64,000 nucleotides of DNA, taken from the NCBI GenBank assembly GCA_963735025.1, contig CAVTJG010000020.1, forward strand, positions 69,478 through 133,477, written 5' to 3'. A model generated the notes under the pieces. That model had not been told where the DNA came from. It saw only the letters and a program-made list of their open reading frames with translations, and did no database searches. How positions within the stretch are numbered: position 1 is the first letter of the stretch; each line of letters starts with the position of its first letter. A program made the translations under genes and the position numbers. The stretch is from JAABRB01 sp963735025 (GTDB lineage: Bacteria > Pseudomonadota > Gammaproteobacteria > Burkholderiales > SG8-39). Below are positions 7,999-16,605 of this stretch, in pieces.

Positions 7999-8139
7999 CT
8001 AGATCACCAAGGCGGACATCACCGCCTGAAAATCGTCGCCCGAGGGCCGGTCCAGATCGAAAACCAGCTTGTCGGGATTGGCGATCTTTTCGGTACGGCC
8101 CAGCCAGCCGTGGCCCATCGTGACCGTCGACCGAACCCG
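7999..8139 (-). pseudogene. remnant resembling LigD polymerase domain
   Basis: On the minus strand, GHGWLGRTEKIANPDKLVFDL followed by DRPSGDD resembles the region of bacterial LigD (NHEJ primase-polymerase) around its catalytic FDLD motif. Only ~46 residues remain, ending at a stop next to pssA, and the 5' part is replaced by unrelated sequence. It looks like the relic of a deleted gene. The short length makes the assignment tentative. Confidence 0.4.
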
Positions 8140-8164
8140 GCTGCCACGCTCGGTCCGCCGCACA

Positions 8165-8180
8165 AGGCACGCCGATTGCC
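8165..8180 (+). promoter_or_regulatory. sigma54 -24/-12 promoter before glycosidase-like gene
   Basis: AGGCACGCCGATTGCC differs from TGGCACG-N4-TTGC at one position and has exact GG-N10-GC spacing, 48 nt before ATG 8228. Confidence 0.7.
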
Positions 8181-8227
8181 TTGTCCATGGCACGATTTCC
8201 ACCGAGGGCGAGCAGTCTCGCACTCCC

Positions 8228-9451
8228 ATGATCCGCGCATTCAAGAGCCCGGTGCAGGTGTGCTTCGAGACCGGCCTCCATCGGTCGCGATCCGGCAGCC
8301 GGATCGATCACGGTGCACTGACCCGTCATGACCGGTTTGCCGCGCTCGATTACGCGCGGCTCGCCCGGCTCGGCGTCGAGACGGTGCGGGAGGGGGTGCG
8401 CTGGCCGGCTGTCGAGTATCCGGCCCGGCACTATGACTTCGGTGTCCTCGCGCCACGGATCCATGCTGCCCGCATGCAAGGCACGGAAATCGTCTGGACC
8501 CTGCTCGACGGCGGCTGGCCCGACGACCTCGATCCCATGCAGCCCGAGTTCGTGGGTCGGTTTGCGGCTTTCGCCGGCGCGTTCGCGCGGTTCCTGCGGG
8601 ATGACCGCGCGGACCATGCGCCGTGGATCGTGCCGATCGATCAGATCGGGCCGCGCGCCTGGCTCGGCGGCGAAGTCGCGCACGCCGAGCCGTACCTCGA
8701 GGAGCGTGGACTCGAATTGCAGACACAGCTCGTCCGGGCGGCCCTCGCCGCCGCCGATGCGTTCCGTTCGGCGATTCCCGGAGCGCGCCTGATCTGCGCG
8801 GAGCCGCTGCTTCACGTTTCTGCTCATCCGGACCGACCCGGCGAGATCGAGGAAGCGGCAGCGTATGACGCACGACGCCACAGCGTGCTCGACATGCTGA
8901 TCGGGCGGATCTGGCCGCAGCTTGGCGGCGGTCCGCGTTACGTCGACCTCGTCGGCCTCTACTATTACCCCGACAGCCAGCGCTACTACGCCGGCCCGAA
9001 GTATCCGGGACCTGCCATCCCGCCGGCCGCACCGGGCTGGCGCGCGCTGCGTGAGCTGGTCATCGAAGCTGCGCGGCGCTCCGCGCGTCCCGTGTTCATC
9101 GCCGGCACCGGGCGCGACGACGCGTTTGCGCCGGCATGGTTCAGCTACGTGTGCCGCGAGGCGCAACATGCGGCGTGTGCGGGTGCATGCGTGGCGGGCG
9201 TCGGCTTGCACCCGGCAGTGGATTGCCCGCCGCCCACCGGCCGCGGCCGTCCGGCGCGCGGAATCTGGGGCGACGCGGACGCCGCGGGACAGCGCCAGAT
9301 GGATACCGCGCTCGCCGAACGGATCGCGCTGGAGTGCGCGCTCTTTGCGGACGCGCAGCGCGACAGTGCTCCGTCGTGTCCAATGCTCGGCACAACGTCC
9401 GGGATCGAGGTGCCGCGGTCCCCGGCGATCATCAGCAGACGGCGTGTCTGA
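8228..9451 (+). CDS. glycoside hydrolase-like TIM-barrel protein
   Basis: 407 residues. The pattern resembles the barrel of family-1-type glycosidase relatives: YARLARLGVETVREGVRWPAVE, then DFGVLAPRIHAARMQGTEIVW, LLDGGWPDDLDPMQPEFVGRFAAFAGAFARFL, VPIDQIGPRAWLGGEV, and LVGLYYYPDSQRYY near the end of the barrel. The usual second catalytic Glu is not obvious, so activity is uncertain. Cytoplasmic, no signal peptide. Start chosen at ATG 8228, 48 nt after a strong sigma54-type promoter. An in-frame start at 8069 would precede that promoter. Only 3 nt separate it from the AsmA gene. Confidence 0.65.
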   Translation: MIRAFKSPVQVCFETGLHRSRSGSRIDHGALTRHDRFAALDYARLARLGVETVREGVRWPAVEYPARHYDFGVLAPRIHAARMQGTEIVWTLLDGGWPDDLDPMQPEFVGRFAAFAGAFARFLRDDRADHAPWIVPIDQIGPRAWLGGEVAHAEPYLEERGLELQTQLVRAALAAADAFRSAIPGARLICAEPLLHVSAHPDRPGEIEEAAAYDARRHSVLDMLIGRIWPQLGGGPRYVDLVGLYYYPDSQRYYAGPKYPGPAIPPAAPGWRALRELVIEAARRSARPVFIAGTGRDDAFAPAWFSYVCREAQHAACAGACVAGVGLHPAVDCPPPTGRGRPARGIWGDADAAGQRQMDTALAERIALECALFADAQRDSAPSCPMLGTTSGIEVPRSPAIISRRRV

Positions 9452-9454
9452 TCT

Positions 9455-11458
9455 GTGCGCGGCGATATGGGCGCGACGCTCGCCGGATGCTCCGGACTCC
9501 ACCGTCGACCGCATAGGTGGCGGGCACCCGGACTCCTGAGCGCGACGCTCGGGAGCGTCGCGGGACTTCTCCTCGTGGCGATGGTGTACCTGTTCATGGA
9601 CGATAACTGGAACTGGTTGCGCGGACCGATCGAGCATCTGGTCGAAGCCGGTACGGGACGCGAGTTCCGCATCGATGGCGATCTTCGCGTCGATCTGTTT
9701 CCGAGCCCCCGCGTGGTGATGGAGAACGTCCGGTTCGCCAATCCGAGCTGGGCGAAGCATCGTTGGATGCTGACAAGCAAGCGCGTCCGATTCGTACTGG
9801 ACGGAAGAGCGCTCCTGCGTGGTGACGCCGCGATCTCCGAACTATCGCTCCAAGGGACCTGGTTGGCGCTGGAACGAAACGCGCGGGGCGCGAAAAGCTG
9901 GACGCTGGGAGAAGGGGCGGATCCGGATGCCATCCGTCCGCCACGGATCGGCGGCTTGACGATCAGGGACGGGACCGTGCGCTATTACGATGCGTCCAGC
10001 GACACGTCGCTCACTATCTGGCTGCATACGAACGGGACATCCGACAGCCTGCCGACGTCCTTTTCGGCCGAAGGGACGTATCGCGGCCGAAGTCTTTTCG
10101 CCACCGGCTATGCCGGCGAGATCGTATCGATTACCGACACTGCGCGTCCGTTCCCCATCCGCGGCGTGGTTCAGTCGGGGGCGACACGCGCCGTGGTAGA
10201 AGGCACATTGACGAATCTGGCCAACTTCTCGCCAGCCCACCTCCAGATCATTCTCGAAGGGCGCGACCTCGCCGATCTCCGCCCGCTGCTCCCGTTCCCG
10301 CTCCCGACGACCGGGCAATACAGCGTGAAGGGAGCACTTGTGCGCGATGGCGTGCGCTGGCAGCTCCGAAACTTCGTCGGGCGGGTCGGGAACAGCGATC
10401 TCTCCGGAACAATCAAATACGAACCATCCGGACCAGGCGCGCCCAAACCGAAGTTGACCGGAACGGTGCACTCGGGACATCTCGATCTCGCCGATCTCGG
10501 AGGTCTTCTCGGGGAAAATCTCCGACCCGGTCACGATGGCCGCATGGTTTCCAGCGAACCGTACGAGGCGGATCGCATTCGTGCCATCAACGTCGACCTG
10601 CGGTTGACCGGGCAACGTCTCCAGCGCCCTGGAGACCTCCCGTTGCAGGATATTGCAGCGCATCTGGTCATCAGCGACGGGATCGCCAGACTGGATCCCG
10701 TCGGATTCGGGGTCGCCGACGGTACCGTGGTCGCAGAGATCCAAGTCGACGCGACGCGGGCACCGCTCCGTTCCCGCCTCCATGCGACCGCGAAGCAGCT
10801 GCGGCTCGCCAGGCTGCTTCCGGAACCGAGGCGAAAGACGGGCGGCAATGCGCGCGTCAGTGGCACGATCGACCTTCACGGGACCGGCGACTCGGTCGCA
10901 GCCTTCCTCGCGAGCGCCACGGGCGCGATCGCGTTTGTTGGCTCGGGCGGCACGGTATCGCGGGTCCTTGCGGACCTGGGCGGACTCGAGTTGGGGAAAG
11001 CAATCGATTCGCTGCTGGGAAGTGCCAAGCCGGTGGCCATGCGTTGTGGCGTCGCATCTTTCGATGTCGAAAGCGGCATCATGAGCACCGATCTGCTGGT
11101 GCTCGATACCGTGGACACCGTCATCGTCGGATCCGGCAGCATCAATCTGGCCGATGAAACGCTGTCCTTGACGCTACGGCCCGAGACCAAGACGCCGGGC
11201 ATCCTTTCGGGGCGCTTCCCGATTCGTATCGAGGGGACCTTTTCCAAACCCAAGCTGCAGGCCGACCGCAGCGCACTGGTGGTCCGCGGCGGTGCCGCGC
11301 TTGCATTCGGACTCGTGAATCCGCTTGCCGCGCTGATTCCGCTCGTCGATACCGGGACGGGAGAGGACGCGAACTGCCCCGCGCTGATCGCGAGGGTGCA
11401 GCAACGGGAGCGACGGGAAGGCGATTCCGCTATCGCCGCCAACCACGCGCGGCGGTAG
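9455..11458 (+). CDS. AsmA-family envelope protein
   Basis: 667 residues from GTG (ATG at 9467 is an alternative). A single N-terminal membrane segment (GSVAGLLLVAMVYLFM, residues ~33-50) anchors a large periplasmic region of repetitive beta strands. Family marks are TGREFRIDGDLRVDLFPSPRV near the start, NVRFANPSW, and the C-terminal AsmA domain (VASFDVESGIMSTDLLVLDT, then GSGSINLADETLSLTLRPETK). AsmA-like proteins are thought to form hydrophobic grooves for phospholipid transport between membranes. Cotranscription with the glycosidase-like gene is likely from the 3-nt gap. Confidence 0.86.
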   Translation: MRGDMGATLAGCSGLHRRPHRWRAPGLLSATLGSVAGLLLVAMVYLFMDDNWNWLRGPIEHLVEAGTGREFRIDGDLRVDLFPSPRVVMENVRFANPSWAKHRWMLTSKRVRFVLDGRALLRGDAAISELSLQGTWLALERNARGAKSWTLGEGADPDAIRPPRIGGLTIRDGTVRYYDASSDTSLTIWLHTNGTSDSLPTSFSAEGTYRGRSLFATGYAGEIVSITDTARPFPIRGVVQSGATRAVVEGTLTNLANFSPAHLQIILEGRDLADLRPLLPFPLPTTGQYSVKGALVRDGVRWQLRNFVGRVGNSDLSGTIKYEPSGPGAPKPKLTGTVHSGHLDLADLGGLLGENLRPGHDGRMVSSEPYEADRIRAINVDLRLTGQRLQRPGDLPLQDIAAHLVISDGIARLDPVGFGVADGTVVAEIQVDATRAPLRSRLHATAKQLRLARLLPEPRRKTGGNARVSGTIDLHGTGDSVAAFLASATGAIAFVGSGGTVSRVLADLGGLELGKAIDSLLGSAKPVAMRCGVASFDVESGIMSTDLLVLDTVDTVIVGSGSINLADETLSLTLRPETKTPGILSGRFPIRIEGTFSKPKLQADRSALVVRGGAALAFGLVNPLAALIPLVDTGTGEDANCPALIARVQQRERREGDSAIAANHARR

Positions 11459-11580
11459 CGCGATTCGCGCACTATCGCGCGGCCGGGAGCGTCCCGGCGA
11501 TGCGCGCTCGTTTCAAGCCGTACATGCGGCGCCTGACAACACTGCTCGACAGAGCAGCCTGTTGCCCGCGCGGTCGCCGC

Positions 11581-13092
11581 TCACCGAAGGAGTCGCCAAA
11601 GCGGGATGACCCCGAACCATAGGACATGGATCAACGCCAGCACGATCAGGCCGTCGATCCGCGCCAGCGATTCCGCGGCCCGCAAGCGCCGAGCGAGTCG
11701 CCAGAGCAGCCATGCGGCGCTCGGTATGGCCAACAGTGTGACCGGCCGATAGATCTCGCTTACGCCGTCGATGCGCGACCACAGGGCCGCGACGACCGCC
11801 GATCCGGCCGTCGCCGCAATGGCCAGCAGGATGGCCCGTCGCCTTCCGAGGCGGACCGCCAGCGTCAGCTTGCCGGCGGCGCGATCCGCATCGCGGTCGG
11901 GAACGCCGGCAAGCGTGATCGAGGGCAGGATGGCGATTCCGAGGGGCACCGCGAGGAGCCACGGAAGCGGGTCGCTCCATCCGCCCCCCTGCAGGAGGTA
12001 CCCTGGAAGCAGGACGCCGATGCTGTGAGTGAAAGCGACCGCGATCTCCCCGGCGCCGCGATGCGACAGCCGGAGCGGCGGAACCGTATAGCCGAGCGCG
12101 ATGACCCCGACCGTTACGATGACGGCCGCCGCCGGGCCACGGCTCGAAACCGGCTGAAGGGCCGCGGCGAACAGCAGTGCAGCACTGCAGAGCGCCACGA
12201 AAGTCCCCGTGGCGAGCGCGCGCGACCCCAGCCGCCCATCCACGATCACGCGTGACCCGCCGTTGAACGGCCCCGCGTTCCGGTTGCGCCGATCACTCTC
12301 GTAGTCGAAGAGCTCGTTCGAGAACACCGTCGCGGCTTCGACCAGGAAAATCGCGACGAGGCCGAACCAGTAAGGGCCCGCGGCGAGCGGATCGTCCCCG
12401 GCGGCCGCCAAGGCTCCCACGGTGTACGCAATCGCCGTGAGCGGATAGAACTGGAGGCGCAGCGCTGCCAGCCAGGCAAGTAGCGTATCGAGCCGGCGTC
12501 TCCAAGGCGCCAGAACACCGCCAGCCAGCGCGCGCCCGCGTGCCCACGCGGTGGCGAGCCAATCGGCCCGGCTGCGCGCCGTCGATCCGAGAACCGGAGT
12601 GAATGACTGCTTGCGGACCGTACGAATGCCGCAAAAGCCGAGCGTCGCAGCCGCGAGCGCATGATGTCCGGGCGCAGCATAGATCCAGGAATACACCCAC
12701 CGCGGCGTATCCATCGTGGTCACGAGCTCGGCGGTCTTGCCCTTGAGCAGCGGTTCCCAGTGTCCGTCACGCAGGTGCCGGAAGGCGAAGCCCGGCGCGA
12801 GCACGCGGTCGAGGAATCCCTTGAGAAGCGCCGGATAAGTGCCCCACCACGTCGGGTAGACGAACACCAGGTGGTCGGACCACTCGATCAGCTCGCGGGC
12901 GGCAACAAGGTCTGTCTCGAGGGGCTGGTCGGCCGGCGAGGGTTCGCGAACGTTCGGATCGAACTGGAGGCGGGCGAGCGAGAGCCACCGATGCGTAACC
13001 CCCGCTTCGCGCAAGCCCGCGGCGAACGACGCGGCTAGGGCGCTGCACAAGCTGTCGTCGCGTGGATGGGCGAGGATGAGCAGAACGCGCAT
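11581..13092 (-). CDS. fusion: NAD(P)H quinone reductase-like flavodoxin + UbiA prenyltransferase
   Basis: 503 residues with two domains in one uninterrupted frame. Residues 1-~185 are a flavodoxin-fold NAD(P)H dehydrogenase (MRVLLILAHPRDDSLCSALA, VFVYPTWWGTYPALLKGFLDRV, then TTMDTPRWVYSWIYAAPGHHAL). Residues ~205-503 are a UbiA-type polytopic membrane enzyme: NELFDYESDRRNRNAGPFNGG supplies the first Asp-rich motif, and PDRDADRAAGKLTLAVRLG the second. UbiA proteins attach prenyl chains to aromatic acceptors in quinone or haem O biosynthesis. The fusion suggests coupling of acceptor reduction to prenylation, which is inference. It is transcribed opposite to AsmA with no obvious sigma54 site. 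Confidence 0.85.
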   Translation of the reverse strand: MRVLLILAHPRDDSLCSALAASFAAGLREAGVTHRWLSLARLQFDPNVREPSPADQPLETDLVAARELIEWSDHLVFVYPTWWGTYPALLKGFLDRVLAPGFAFRHLRDGHWEPLLKGKTAELVTTMDTPRWVYSWIYAAPGHHALAAATLGFCGIRTVRKQSFTPVLGSTARSRADWLATAWARGRALAGGVLAPWRRRLDTLLAWLAALRLQFYPLTAIAYTVGALAAAGDDPLAAGPYWFGLVAIFLVEAATVFSNELFDYESDRRNRNAGPFNGGSRVIVDGRLGSRALATGTFVALCSAALLFAAALQPVSSRGPAAAVIVTVGVIALGYTVPPLRLSHRGAGEIAVAFTHSIGVLLPGYLLQGGGWSDPLPWLLAVPLGIAILPSITLAGVPDRDADRAAGKLTLAVRLGRRRAILLAIAATAGSAVVAALWSRIDGVSEIYRPVTLLAIPSAAWLLWRLARRLRAAESLARIDGLIVLALIHVLWFGVIPLWRLLR

Positions 13093-13146
13093 GGCGGGCT
13101 TCGCCGGTCGGAAACTGTGATGGCGGTTCTGCTACTTCCTTCGTTA

Positions 13147-13186
13147 CCGGCGTGTCCGTGTCGCGACTGAAGTGCGGACACACCGG
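13147..13186. terminator. 12-bp hairpin between 13193 and 13092 genes
   Basis: CCGGCGTGTCCG and CGGACACACCGG form a stem with one G-T mismatch and a 16-nt loop, just after the stop of the leftward 13193-13471 gene. There is no T-run, so terminator function is tentative. It could also be an operator for the fusion gene. Confidence 0.4.
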
Positions 13187-13192
13187 CACGTG

Positions 13193-13471
13193 TCAGCGCC
13201 TGCTGCGGTACGCAAGATAGCTGGCCACTCCCGCAACGATCACGACGACCGCCGCAAGCGTGGCGACGGTTGCGACCGGTCGAGCGCGGACAGCTCCGGC
13301 CGCGGTCTCGATCATGTCTGCACCGCGATGGCCGAGCGCGGTCGTCCGGTCCGTGAACCGGTCTGCCACGGTGTCGAAAGCGCGCGTGATGGGGCGCGCC
13401 GCCTCGGTCGCGTGTTCCACGGCTTCCGCCGCTCTCTGGCGCACGGGATGATGTGACGCGAACAGCCTCAT
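13193..13471 (-). CDS. small membrane-anchored stress-type protein
   Basis: 92 residues. Amphipathic helical N-terminus (AAEAVEHATEAARPITRAFDTVADRFTDR), then one transmembrane helix near the C-terminus (VATVATLAAVVVIVAGVASYLAY) ending in RSRR. The layout recalls ElaB/YqjD-type proteins that sit at the inner membrane, but the family is not certain. ATG 13471 is preceded by GGAGG (CAGGAGGCAGAA). An in-frame extension to 13684 reads through the sigma54-type site at 13601 and is rejected. Same strand as the two coiled-coil genes to its right. Confidence 0.7.
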   Translation of the reverse strand: MRLFASHHPVRQRAAEAVEHATEAARPITRAFDTVADRFTDRTTALGHRGADMIETAAGAVRARPVATVATLAAVVVIVAGVASYLAYRSRR

Positions 13472-13600
13472 TTCTGCCTCCTGTGTCCTGTTGTCCGGTT
13501 CTGGTGAAGAATTTGCGCAGCCTGGGCCGCCGTGCAAGAAGTCACAGTTTGACTGCGGCGGCGCCCTGGCTGATTCCGCTCGGTTCTCTGCCTTCACGTT

Positions 13601-13616
13601 CGCAAGCCCCATGCCC
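13601..13616 (-). promoter_or_regulatory. sigma54 -24/-12 promoter before 13471 gene
   Basis: Minus-strand GGGCATGGGGCTTGCG fits GGCAYG-N4-TTGC with exact spacing, 130 nt before the ATG. Confidence 0.65.
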
Positions 13617-13701
13617 GCTGGCGATGAGCGTCCCGCTGGACCACGGCGCGCGGATACTGGAATGCGTGGCAGGCCGATCTGCACGCCTGAGCGTCAACCG
13701 T

Positions 13702-13990
13702 CTATCTGAACTGAGCACATGCGCTGGCGAGCGCCTCCTGCATCGCGGTCAGCGCTTGCTCGGCGCCGATCTTGCGATGCTCCCACGTTCCATCGCCGGA
13801 CTGCTCGATATCGCGCAGCTCCGCGAGACACCGCGGCGCGCAAACGCTTCAGCTCGGCTGTGTGCTTCTCGAGCTCGCTTTCCGTCCAGCCATCGTCCGG
13901 ATCCATCGGACCTTCCAGGCGATCGAGCTCCTCAGTCCATTCGTCGAGCTGGGACTTGGCGTTCTTCACGAACAGATCGCGTGTCGACAC
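13702..13990 (-). CDS. coiled-coil stress protein (sll1863-like), frame broken
   Basis: Begins GTG (VSTRDLFVKNAKSQLDEW) after AGAGG. Two frames join into one ~95-residue protein: VSTRDLFVKNAKSQLDEWTE...ELEKHTAELKRLRA, then after one surplus base near 13832, CLAELRDIEQSGDGTWEHRK and IGAEQALTAMQEALAS to a stop at 13702. This pattern (two helices, LREAGDDAW-like centre, short C-terminal helix) matches small coiled-coil proteins annotated as sll1863-like stress proteins. The span is 3n+1, consistent with a single extra base, by error or mutation. Paralogous to and downstream of 14070-14355, probably in one operon. Confidence 0.65.
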
Positions 13991-14069
13991 GGCAACCTCT
14001 ATGGAATGGTGTGCTGCGTCCGGGATCGCGCAATGCAACGAGCCTGACGAGCGTGGGGCCTTTCCCGGT

Positions 14070-14355
14070 TCACTTGGGATTCGACACACCGGCCTTGACC
14101 CGGGCGCGCAGGTCTTGAAAGGCGCCGTCGATGCCCGCGCTCGCGACCCCCCGCTCGTCATTTCCATTGCTGCACAGCTCCGCCAGTTTCAATTCGGCCG
14201 CCGTACACTTCGCGCGTAGCTCGTCGATTCGCCGCGTGATCTCGATCGATCCGGGAAGAGGCCTGATCGGCCTTGGCCTGCAACTCGTCGATTTCCGCCT
14301 GCCATTCCCTCAATTTCGCACGCTGCTGCTGCTCGTAGGCCTGCCGCCAGTCCAT
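14070..14355 (-). CDS. coiled-coil stress protein (sll1863-like), frame broken
   Basis: ATG 14355 gives MDWRQAYEQQQRAKLREWQA, then EIDELQAKADQASS. One surplus base near 14248 moves the continuation to another frame: SIEITRRIDELRAKCTAAEL, then KLAELCSNGNDERGVASAG and IDGAFQDLRARVKAGVSN to TGA at 14070. It has the same two-helix coiled-coil plan as the neighbour at 13702. Function unknown; relatives are stress-induced. A sigma54 promoter lies 40 nt upstream. The 3n+1 span again indicates one inserted base. Without correction the product would end near 14158 with unrelated residues. Confidence 0.68.
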
Positions 14356-14395
14356 TGAATGCTCCTTTGCGCGTCGGTCTGCGGATATGTCGCGC

Positions 14396-14411
14396 AGCAA
14401 TCCGCATGCCC
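14396..14411 (-). promoter_or_regulatory. sigma54 -24/-12 promoter before coiled-coil genes
   Basis: Minus-strand GGGCATGCGGATTGCT matches TGGCAYG-N4-TTGCW except for the first base, with exact GG-N10-GC spacing, 40 nt before ATG 14355. Confidence 0.72.
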
Positions 14412-14567
14412 GGTGTTCCGCTCCCTCATCCCGAACCAAACCGCTGCGCTCGGGTCATCTCCAACAGGCTCTTGAAAAATGGGTGGCATGCGCCGGGTTT
14501 TCAACAGGCTGCTAAACGGGGCGCGCGGCGATCGTGCGCCGCTTTTCCGCTCAAAGGAGGTTTACGC

Positions 14568-15668
14568 ATGGAGGAATATCTGACCGCGCTGTACCCTTGG
14601 CTGTTGTCCATCGGCGTCCTCGTCGGTGCCGTCATTGCTGGACTCGTCGTGCACTGGACGGCGTTCTTCTTTGCCGAGCGCCTCGCAGCGCGAACGCCGA
14701 CGCCGATCGACGCCTCGCTCGTGCGCCACAGCCGGCGCCCCGCACGGCTTCGAGCACCCGCGTTCCTGCTCTCGATCGCGCTACCGTCGGTGGACGTGCC
14801 GATTCGCCTCGTCGGCCTCGCCGATCGGGTACTCGGCGTCGCGATGAACGGGTCAGTCGCCTGGCTCATCGTCGCGCTGCTCGGCGTGGTGACCGAATGG
14901 GTGGCGCTGCACTACCGGATCGACGTCGAGGACAACCTTACCGCGCGGCGCATGCAGACGCAGTCGCGCGTGCTCAAGCGCACGGCCACGGTCGTGATCC
15001 TGATCGTTGCGGGCGCGCTCATGCTGATGAAGATCCCCGGCATCGAGGGGCTCGGCGTGAGTCTCCTTGCATCGGCCGGTCTCGCCGGGATCGTGGTCGG
15101 GATGGCCGCGCGGCCGACGCTGTCAAACCTGCTTGCCGGGCTCCAGCTCGCGCTGACACAGCCAATTCGGCTCGACGACGTCGTGATCGTCGAGGACGAA
15201 TGGGGTCGCATTGAGGAGATCACCAATACCTACGTGGTGGTTCGCATCTGGGACCAGCGCCGGCTCGTGGTGCCGCTCACTTACTTCATCGAGCGCCCGT
15301 TCGAGAACTGGACCCGCGTCACCGCGGACATCCTGGGCACGGTTTTCCTCTACGTCGACTACACGGTTCCCATCGAGGAAGTGCGCTCCGAGTTGCGTCG
15401 GATGCTGGAGGCGTCCGGTAAGTGGGACGGAAAAGTCTGCGGACTCGTGGTGACGAATGCGACCGACCGCACTGTCGAGCTGCGCGCCCTGCTGAGCGCT
15501 CCGGACTCCGGCGCCGCCTGGGATCTGCGCTGCCACGTCCGGGAACAGCTCGTGGCGTTCCTGCAGCGACGCTATCCGGAGTGCTTGCCGCGGACGCGCG
15601 CGGAGGTCCGCGGCCTGCCGTTGGACACAAGACAGCCTGCCGGGCGAGCGACGGCGCAACCGGCATAG
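14568..15668 (+). CDS. MscS-family mechanosensitive ion channel
   Basis: 366 residues. AAAGGAGG lies 7 nt before ATG 14568. Membrane helices at residues ~8-35 (WLLSIGVLVGAVIAGLVVHW), ~90-115 and ~145-165 lead into the pore-like helix LGVSLLASAGLAGIVVGMAA, then the cytoplasmic MscS beta domain (LSNLLAGLQLALTQPIRLDD, VVIVEDEWGRIEEITNTYVV, VPLTYFIERPFENWTR). The C-terminal alpha-beta domain follows. It should gate on membrane tension to release solutes. Divergent from the coiled-coil genes. The 5' region holds a partial repeat (CAACAGGCTCTTGAAAA / CAACAGGCTGCTAAA). Confidence 0.9.
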   Translation: MEEYLTALYPWLLSIGVLVGAVIAGLVVHWTAFFFAERLAARTPTPIDASLVRHSRRPARLRAPAFLLSIALPSVDVPIRLVGLADRVLGVAMNGSVAWLIVALLGVVTEWVALHYRIDVEDNLTARRMQTQSRVLKRTATVVILIVAGALMLMKIPGIEGLGVSLLASAGLAGIVVGMAARPTLSNLLAGLQLALTQPIRLDDVVIVEDEWGRIEEITNTYVVVRIWDQRRLVVPLTYFIERPFENWTRVTADILGTVFLYVDYTVPIEEVRSELRRMLEASGKWDGKVCGLVVTNATDRTVELRALLSAPDSGAAWDLRCHVREQLVAFLQRRYPECLPRTRAEVRGLPLDTRQPAGRATAQPA

Positions 15669-15692
15669 CAGTTGCTTCTGCCGCTGCCCGCG

Positions 15693-16328
15693 CTACGCAT
15701 GCTCTCGCGGTCGTGAGATGGTATTGGCAGCCGCGGAGCGCTGTATGGGCGCGATAATGCGAGGCGGTAGCCGCGGATCGAAATCGACCCAGTCGCCATC
15801 GCGGATCGTCCCGTCCGCCGCCTCGACCTCCAGAGCGTCCATGCCGACGAATACGTCGCAGGCGGCGGCCAAGCGCTCGGGGTCGTTCCCGACTTCCGCG
15901 GCGATGAGCGGGCCGGATTTGCGGCTCACGGGAAACTCGGGGGACGCTCTGGCCGGATTCGGGCGACGAGTTGCAACGAGTGCGCCGAACAAGGACCCGA
16001 TGTAGGCGCCGATTGCGGCGCCGAGCGCGGTACCCAGCACTAACGCGCCCACGTTCCAATTCTTGTACAGAGCGTCGGCGATCAGCCAGCCCGCGAGCGC
16101 GCCCGCGAAGGCGCCTGCGGCGATTCCGGCAATTGCTCCGCGCACGCTCTTGCGCGTGCCGCGGTCGTGCAATGCGTCGCCCCCGGCGGGATGCGTCGCG
16201 TGCTGCCCCGGGGGCAGCACTTGAAAGATTGACAGCTTGTCGCGCCGGATGCCCGCCTTCAACAGGGCTGTTAGCGCTCCTTCGGTCTCTGATTGCGTCT
16301 CGAATCGCGCCGCGATGATTTTTGCCAT
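15693..16328 (-). CDS. glycine-zipper stress protein
   Basis: 211 residues beginning MAKIIAARFETQSETEGALT, a small ferredoxin-like module seen in general-stress proteins, in which the chain samples a residue pair every ~7 aa. Central residues ~70-115 are a glycine zipper that should span or insert into a membrane (AIAGIAAGAFAGALAGWL, then GTALGAAIGAYIGSLFGA). The C-terminal third (GPLIAAEVGNDPERLAAACD, ADGTIRDGDWVDF) is soluble. Function unknown; likely an envelope-stress protein. Transcribed from a sigma54-type promoter 42 nt upstream, divergent from 16606. Confidence 0.72.
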   Translation of the reverse strand: MAKIIAARFETQSETEGALTALLKAGIRRDKLSIFQVLPPGQHATHPAGGDALHDRGTRKSVRGAIAGIAAGAFAGALAGWLIADALYKNWNVGALVLGTALGAAIGAYIGSLFGALVATRRPNPARASPEFPVSRKSGPLIAAEVGNDPERLAAACDVFVGMDALEVEAADGTIRDGDWVDFDPRLPPRIIAPIQRSAAANTISRPREHA

Positions 16329-16370
16329 TGAAGTACCTCCGAATTCGGTCTGGGGAAAATGTGTTGGACG

Positions 16371-16386
16371 CGCAACCCGCATGCCC
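16371..16386 (-). promoter_or_regulatory. sigma54 -24/-12 promoter before glycine-zipper gene
   Basis: Minus-strand GGGCATGCGGGTTGCG, exact spacing, 42 nt before ATG 16328. It differs from the site at 14396 at only two positions. It forms a divergent pair with the site at 16511. Confidence 0.72.
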
Positions 16387-16510
16387 GGTGTGCCAGGGTG
16401 CTGGAAATTGTTTCCCACCGTCGGTCGAATCTGTCGGGCCGGTTTTCACCTGCGCCGGCCACGCCTACCGAAACCGCGCGAAAACAGCCTCTTGCGTCCG
16501 TTAGTCTGCC

Positions 16511-16526
16511 TGGCACGCGGTTTGCG
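16511..16526 (+). promoter_or_regulatory. sigma54 -24/-12 promoter before 16606 gene
   Basis: TGGCACGCGGTTTGCG carries the full TGGCACG -24 element and TTGC at exact spacing. A dyad-like GGTAGGCGTGGCC (minus strand, around 16457-16469) lies between this and the leftward promoter. Confidence 0.75.
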
Positions 16527-16605
16527 TTGCCTGGGGCATATGGGCATTCACCGCGAATCACCCACTAACCGGAGGCGCTGTGGCGCGATCCATCGAGAGC
16601 TCGAA

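Noticed and set aside
13825..14255. Programmed frameshifting in the coiled-coil genes
   Set aside because: No slippery heptamer or conserved stimulator, and similar breaks occur throughout the window.
14462..14516. CAACAGGCTCTTGAAAA / CAACAGGCTGCTAAA pair as mobile-element ends
   Set aside because: Imperfect direct similarity only, no transposase or duplication around it.
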